From NCBI GenBank assembly GCA_035461525.1, contig DATHVD010000049.1, positions 1-14,842 of the forward strand: 14,842 bases of DNA, in the 5' to 3' direction. Both the position numbers and the translations under genes were made by a program. The notes beneath the pieces are model-generated. The model made no database searches. It was given only the letters and a program-made list of their open reading frames with translations, and was not told the origin of the DNA. This DNA comes from JAIBJN01 sp035461525. Its GTDB lineage: Bacteria; Actinomycetota; Thermoleophilia; Gaiellales; Gaiellaceae. Positions 12,514-14,842 of this stretch are shown piece by piece. Positions within the stretch are counted from its first letter, which is position 1; each line of letters begins with the position of its first letter.

Positions 12514-14842
12514 CTACCGGCCGTCCTGCCCGGCCTGACCCGCGCCGTGACCGGGCGGGCGGGGGACGCTCCCGAGCCGAGGCCCAAGCTCGCGCCGCGA
12601 GCGTATCCCGAGCTTGCGGTAGACCTTCGACAGGTTCCACTGCACGGTCTTCGGGCTGATGAAAAGCGCGTCCGCCGTCTCGCGGTAAGTCAGGCCCGAG
12701 GCGATCAGCTCCGCGATCCTCTGCTCGGTGGGCGTCAGGCCGCCCGCCGGCGCCCGCCCGCTGACGCGTGCCAGCTCGGCTCGTGCCCTCTGCGCCCAGA
12801 GCGTCGCGCCGAGCTCGTCGAAGACGGCGAGCGCGCTCTCGAGCGCCTCCCGGGCCACGCGCTTCTTCCTGTCGCGCCGCTCGAGGCCGCCGAGCACGAG
12901 CAGCGTCCGGGCTCGCTCGAACGGCTCGCCGAGCCGCTCGTGGAGCGCGAGCGTCCGTTCGAGCTCGAGGCGGGCTGCGGAGAGGTCACCGCTCGCTGCA
13001 GCCAGGATCGCGCGGCTCCGGGAGGCCATGGTCAGCACCCACGGCCGGTCGAGCTTCGCGCCGAGGCGGTCGAGCTCGTCGGCGAGCCTCGCGGCCTCGT
13101 CGCGGCGGCCGAGGAGAACCTTGGCTTCCACGGCGTCTCCGTGGAAGCGGAAGAGCGCGGGCTCGCGGAGGCCGGTGCCGACGGCGGCGGCGGCGAGCTC
13201 CGTCAGCACCCGGTCGGCGACGGCCGCATCTCCGTTCGAGAGGGCGAGGAAGCCGCGGATGCCGAGCAGCTCCAGACCGGCCGGCTCGGCACCCCGCTGG
13301 CGGGCGACCGCGAGGCCCTCCTCGATCTTCGCCGAGGCGGGCTCGACGAGGCCGAGATGGCTCTCGACGAGAGCCTCGATCGCGAGCCCGTACGCGATCT
13401 CGCCCACCTGCCCGCTCTGCAGCGTCGTCTCGTGACACTCGCGAGCGTGGCTCAGCGCACTCCGCCAGTCGCCGGTCAGAAGCTCGACGCGGGCGAGGTG
13501 GAAGAGGACGAACGGGAGCGAGTGCAGGTCCCCGCGCTCGGCCGCAGCGCGGTACAGGGACTCCAGCCGCTCCTGCGCTGCGGCAAGCTCTCCCGACCAC
13601 TCGAGCAGGAGCGCGTGCACCCAGTCGGGCCGGCCGAGGATCTGCGACCACTCGGGGGCCTGCTCGAGGAGCCCGACCGCCCGCTCGACTGTCGCCAGCG
13701 CGACGCCCTCGCCCTTGAGCGACTCGAGGAAGGCGACGTGGGAGAGGGCGCCGGCGAGCGTCGCCGGCTCGCCGAGCCGTTCCGCAAGCGCGAGCGCGGA
13801 ACGCGCGTGGCTCTCGGCCGCAGGAACCCCCGCCGACTCGTGCAGGCACCATGCCAGGCCCTCTTCGAGCTGGATCCGAAGCCCGAGATCGTCGCTCTCC
13901 TCGGCGAGCGCTGCCCGGAAGACCTCCGCTCCCGCCCCGAAGCCCTCGAGGTGAGCGCGGACCCAACCGAGCGGCGCGAGCGCCTGCGCTCGTTCCCGGC
14001 CGGACGGGGAGCCGGCGGCGATCTCCTCGAGCAGGTTCCGGCTTCGAGCGGTCGCCCCCGCCTCGAAGTGACGCTTCGCCGCCTCGATCCCGCGCCGGCG
14101 CGCGTCGTCTCCATCGGACGGAGGCGTGAGCCGGCGCCCCTGCTCCCAGAGCTCGGCGGCCGCATCCGGCGCGCCCCGCGCGAGCGCCCGCCGTCCGGCC
14201 CGGTCGAGCGCCGCCGCCACCCCGGCGTCGGCGTGGTCGGTCGCCAGCGCCAGATGCCGGCCGTGCTCCTCCGGGTCGGCCAGAACGCGTGCCAGGCGGG
14301 CATGCATGGCTCGCCGGACCCCCAGCGGGATCTGCGCGTAGGCAACAGATGCGAGCAGCGGGTGCGCGAAGCGAATCCGGTCGCCGTCCAGCTCGAGGAC
14401 TCCCGCTCGGGCGGCGGCATGGACGGCGTCGGCTGCGTCGCCCCCGTCCAGCGCCGCCTCGACGAGCCCCACCGTCGGGCGCGATAGGGCCGCCGCGAAT
14501 CGTGTCGCCTCGAGCGCGGAGGGCGGCAGGATCGCGAGCCGCTCGCCCGCCAGCTCCTGCAGGCTGGACGGGATCGGCAGCTCGCCCTCCGGCCCGTCTC
14601 GAGCGTCCTGCGCGGCGAGGGCACGGCCGATCTCGAGCGCGAAGTACGGGTTCCCGCGGGACACCCGATGGAGGCGCGCCAGCGTGCGCCGCGAGATCCG
14701 CATGCCCAGACGGGCGTCGAGCAGGCGCCCGAGGTCCTCCGGCTCGAGCCCGGCGATACGAGCCGTCAGGAAGCGAGCCTCGGGAAGGGCGCGGTCGAGG
14801 CCGAGAGGAGCTCCGGCCCCTTCCTCGCGCCGCCTGACGACG
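12514..14842 (-). CDS. LAL-type LuxR transcriptional regulator, N-terminus beyond window
   Basis: The frame is open from the window edge to TAG 12514-12516, about 776 residues. The edge sequence VVRREEGAGAPLGLDRALPE continues without a stop into the Met at 14703, so that Met is internal and the upstream P-loop ATPase part is cut off. The segment VSRGNPYFALEIGRALAA is the conserved end of the STAND/AAA ATPase module, followed by ~450 residues of helical, TPR-like repeats (such as RSALALAERLGEPATLAGAL). The C-terminus is a LuxR HTH: LTPTEQRIAELIASGLTYRE, TADALFISPKTVQWNLSKVY, RKLGIRSRREL. The recognition helix has Gln where the family almost always has Glu (TVE). These large regulators act as ligand- and ATP-gated activators, as MalT does. 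Inducer and target genes are unknown. Confidence 0.93.
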   Translation of the reverse strand, partial: VVRRREEGAGAPLGLDRALPEARFLTARIAGLEPEDLGRLLDARLGMRISRRTLARLHRVSRGNPYFALEIGRALAAQDARDGPEGELPIPSSLQELAGERLAILPPSALEATRFAAALSRPTVGLVEAALDGGDAADAVHAAARAGVLELDGDRIRFAHPLLASVAYAQIPLGVRRAMHARLARVLADPEEHGRHLALATDHADAGVAAALDRAGRRALARGAPDAAAELWEQGRRLTPPSDGDDARRRGIEAAKRHFEAGATARSRNLLEEIAAGSPSGRERAQALAPLGWVRAHLEGFGAGAEVFRAALAEESDDLGLRIQLEEGLAWCLHESAGVPAAESHARSALALAERLGEPATLAGALSHVAFLESLKGEGVALATVERAVGLLEQAPEWSQILGRPDWVHALLLEWSGELAAAQERLESLYRAAAERGDLHSLPFVLFHLARVELLTGDWRSALSHARECHETTLQSGQVGEIAYGLAIEALVESHLGLVEPASAKIEEGLAVARQRGAEPAGLELLGIRGFLALSNGDAAVADRVLTELAAAAVGTGLREPALFRFHGDAVEAKVLLGRRDEAARLADELDRLGAKLDRPWVLTMASRSRAILAAASGDLSAARLELERTLALHERLGEPFERARTLLVLGGLERRDRKKRVAREALESALAVFDELGATLWAQRARAELARVSGRAPAGGLTPTEQRIAELIASGLTYRETADALFISPKTVQWNLSKVYRKLGIRSRRELGPRLGSVPRPPGHGAGQAGQDGR

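Noticed and set aside
12411..12587. N-terminal extension of the small 59-residue protein back to 12587
   Set aside because: It would overlap the LuxR gene end, is Arg/Pro-rich, and ignores the near-ideal ribosome site before ATG 12410.
10356..12659. A 767-codon plus-strand frame
   Set aside because: It is opposite the PepD-like gene and out of frame with the coiled-coil gene; Ser/Arg-rich shadow composition.
12505..14487. A 660-codon plus-strand frame opposite the second LuxR regulator
   Set aside because: The minus strand carries a clear ATPase end, helical repeats and HTH; the plus frame has none.
1..14842. CRISPR array, tRNA, rRNA, insertion sequence or prophage
   Set aside because: I saw no spaced direct repeats, cloverleaf-like segments, transposase or phage motifs on either strand.

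Overview
The window is strongly GC-rich, with dense codon-wobble G/C and long spurious open frames on both strands. Gene content suggests a high-GC actinobacterium, and the LAL-type LuxR regulators, DUF7144 membrane protein, PRC-barrel mini-protein and AMIN-like lipoprotein are reminiscent of the Thermoleophilia/Gaiellales-Solirubrobacterales group. That placement is an inference from protein look and start-site style (several TANNNT boxes 7-8 nt before a start codon), not from a marker gene. I found no tRNA, rRNA, CRISPR array, IS element or phage gene, so this looks like ordinary chromosome.

Layout. Left edge, plus strand: the C-terminus of a large LuxR regulator (1-416), an AMIN-like lipoprotein (433-1077), an ECF sigma factor (1289-1864) overlapping by ATGA a membrane-anchored LolA/RseB-like presumed anti-sigma (1861-3243), a PRC-barrel protein (3319-3609) and a four-helix DUF7144 membrane protein (3685-4092). 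A 14-TM DHA2-type drug exporter runs convergently on the minus strand (4101-5729) and is divergent from an AI-2E family transporter (5803-6876). The 73-bp gap between these two carries overlapping -10-like boxes.

Centre, minus strand: a tightly spaced run, transcribed from 11464 down to 6904, contains a PepD-like M20 dipeptidase (truncated, with a transmembrane tail), an APC amino-acid permease, a two-HKD phospholipase D-family protein and a class II glutamine amidotransferase. Gaps are 1, 21 and 30 bp, so it reads as one operon. Peptide hydrolysis plus amino-acid uptake makes sense for the first two genes; the link to the last two is unclear.

Right part: a membrane-anchored coiled-coil protein (plus, 11599-12195), a 59-residue unknown protein with a strong Shine-Dalgarno (minus, 12231-12410), and most of a second LAL-type LuxR regulator (minus, 12514 to the window edge, N-terminus missing).

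The points most worth a second look are: the chimeric PepD, which lacks the C-terminal metal-ligand part of the family and ends in a TM helix; a 12-bp palindromic element (core CACCCGGGTG) in two intergenic regions upstream of a membrane-protein gene and of the pepD operon; the cysteine-free, apparently RseA/RseB-like fused sigma regulator; and a short leader ORF whose stop overlaps the SD-less start of the sigma gene. I see no convincing wholly new multi-gene system.
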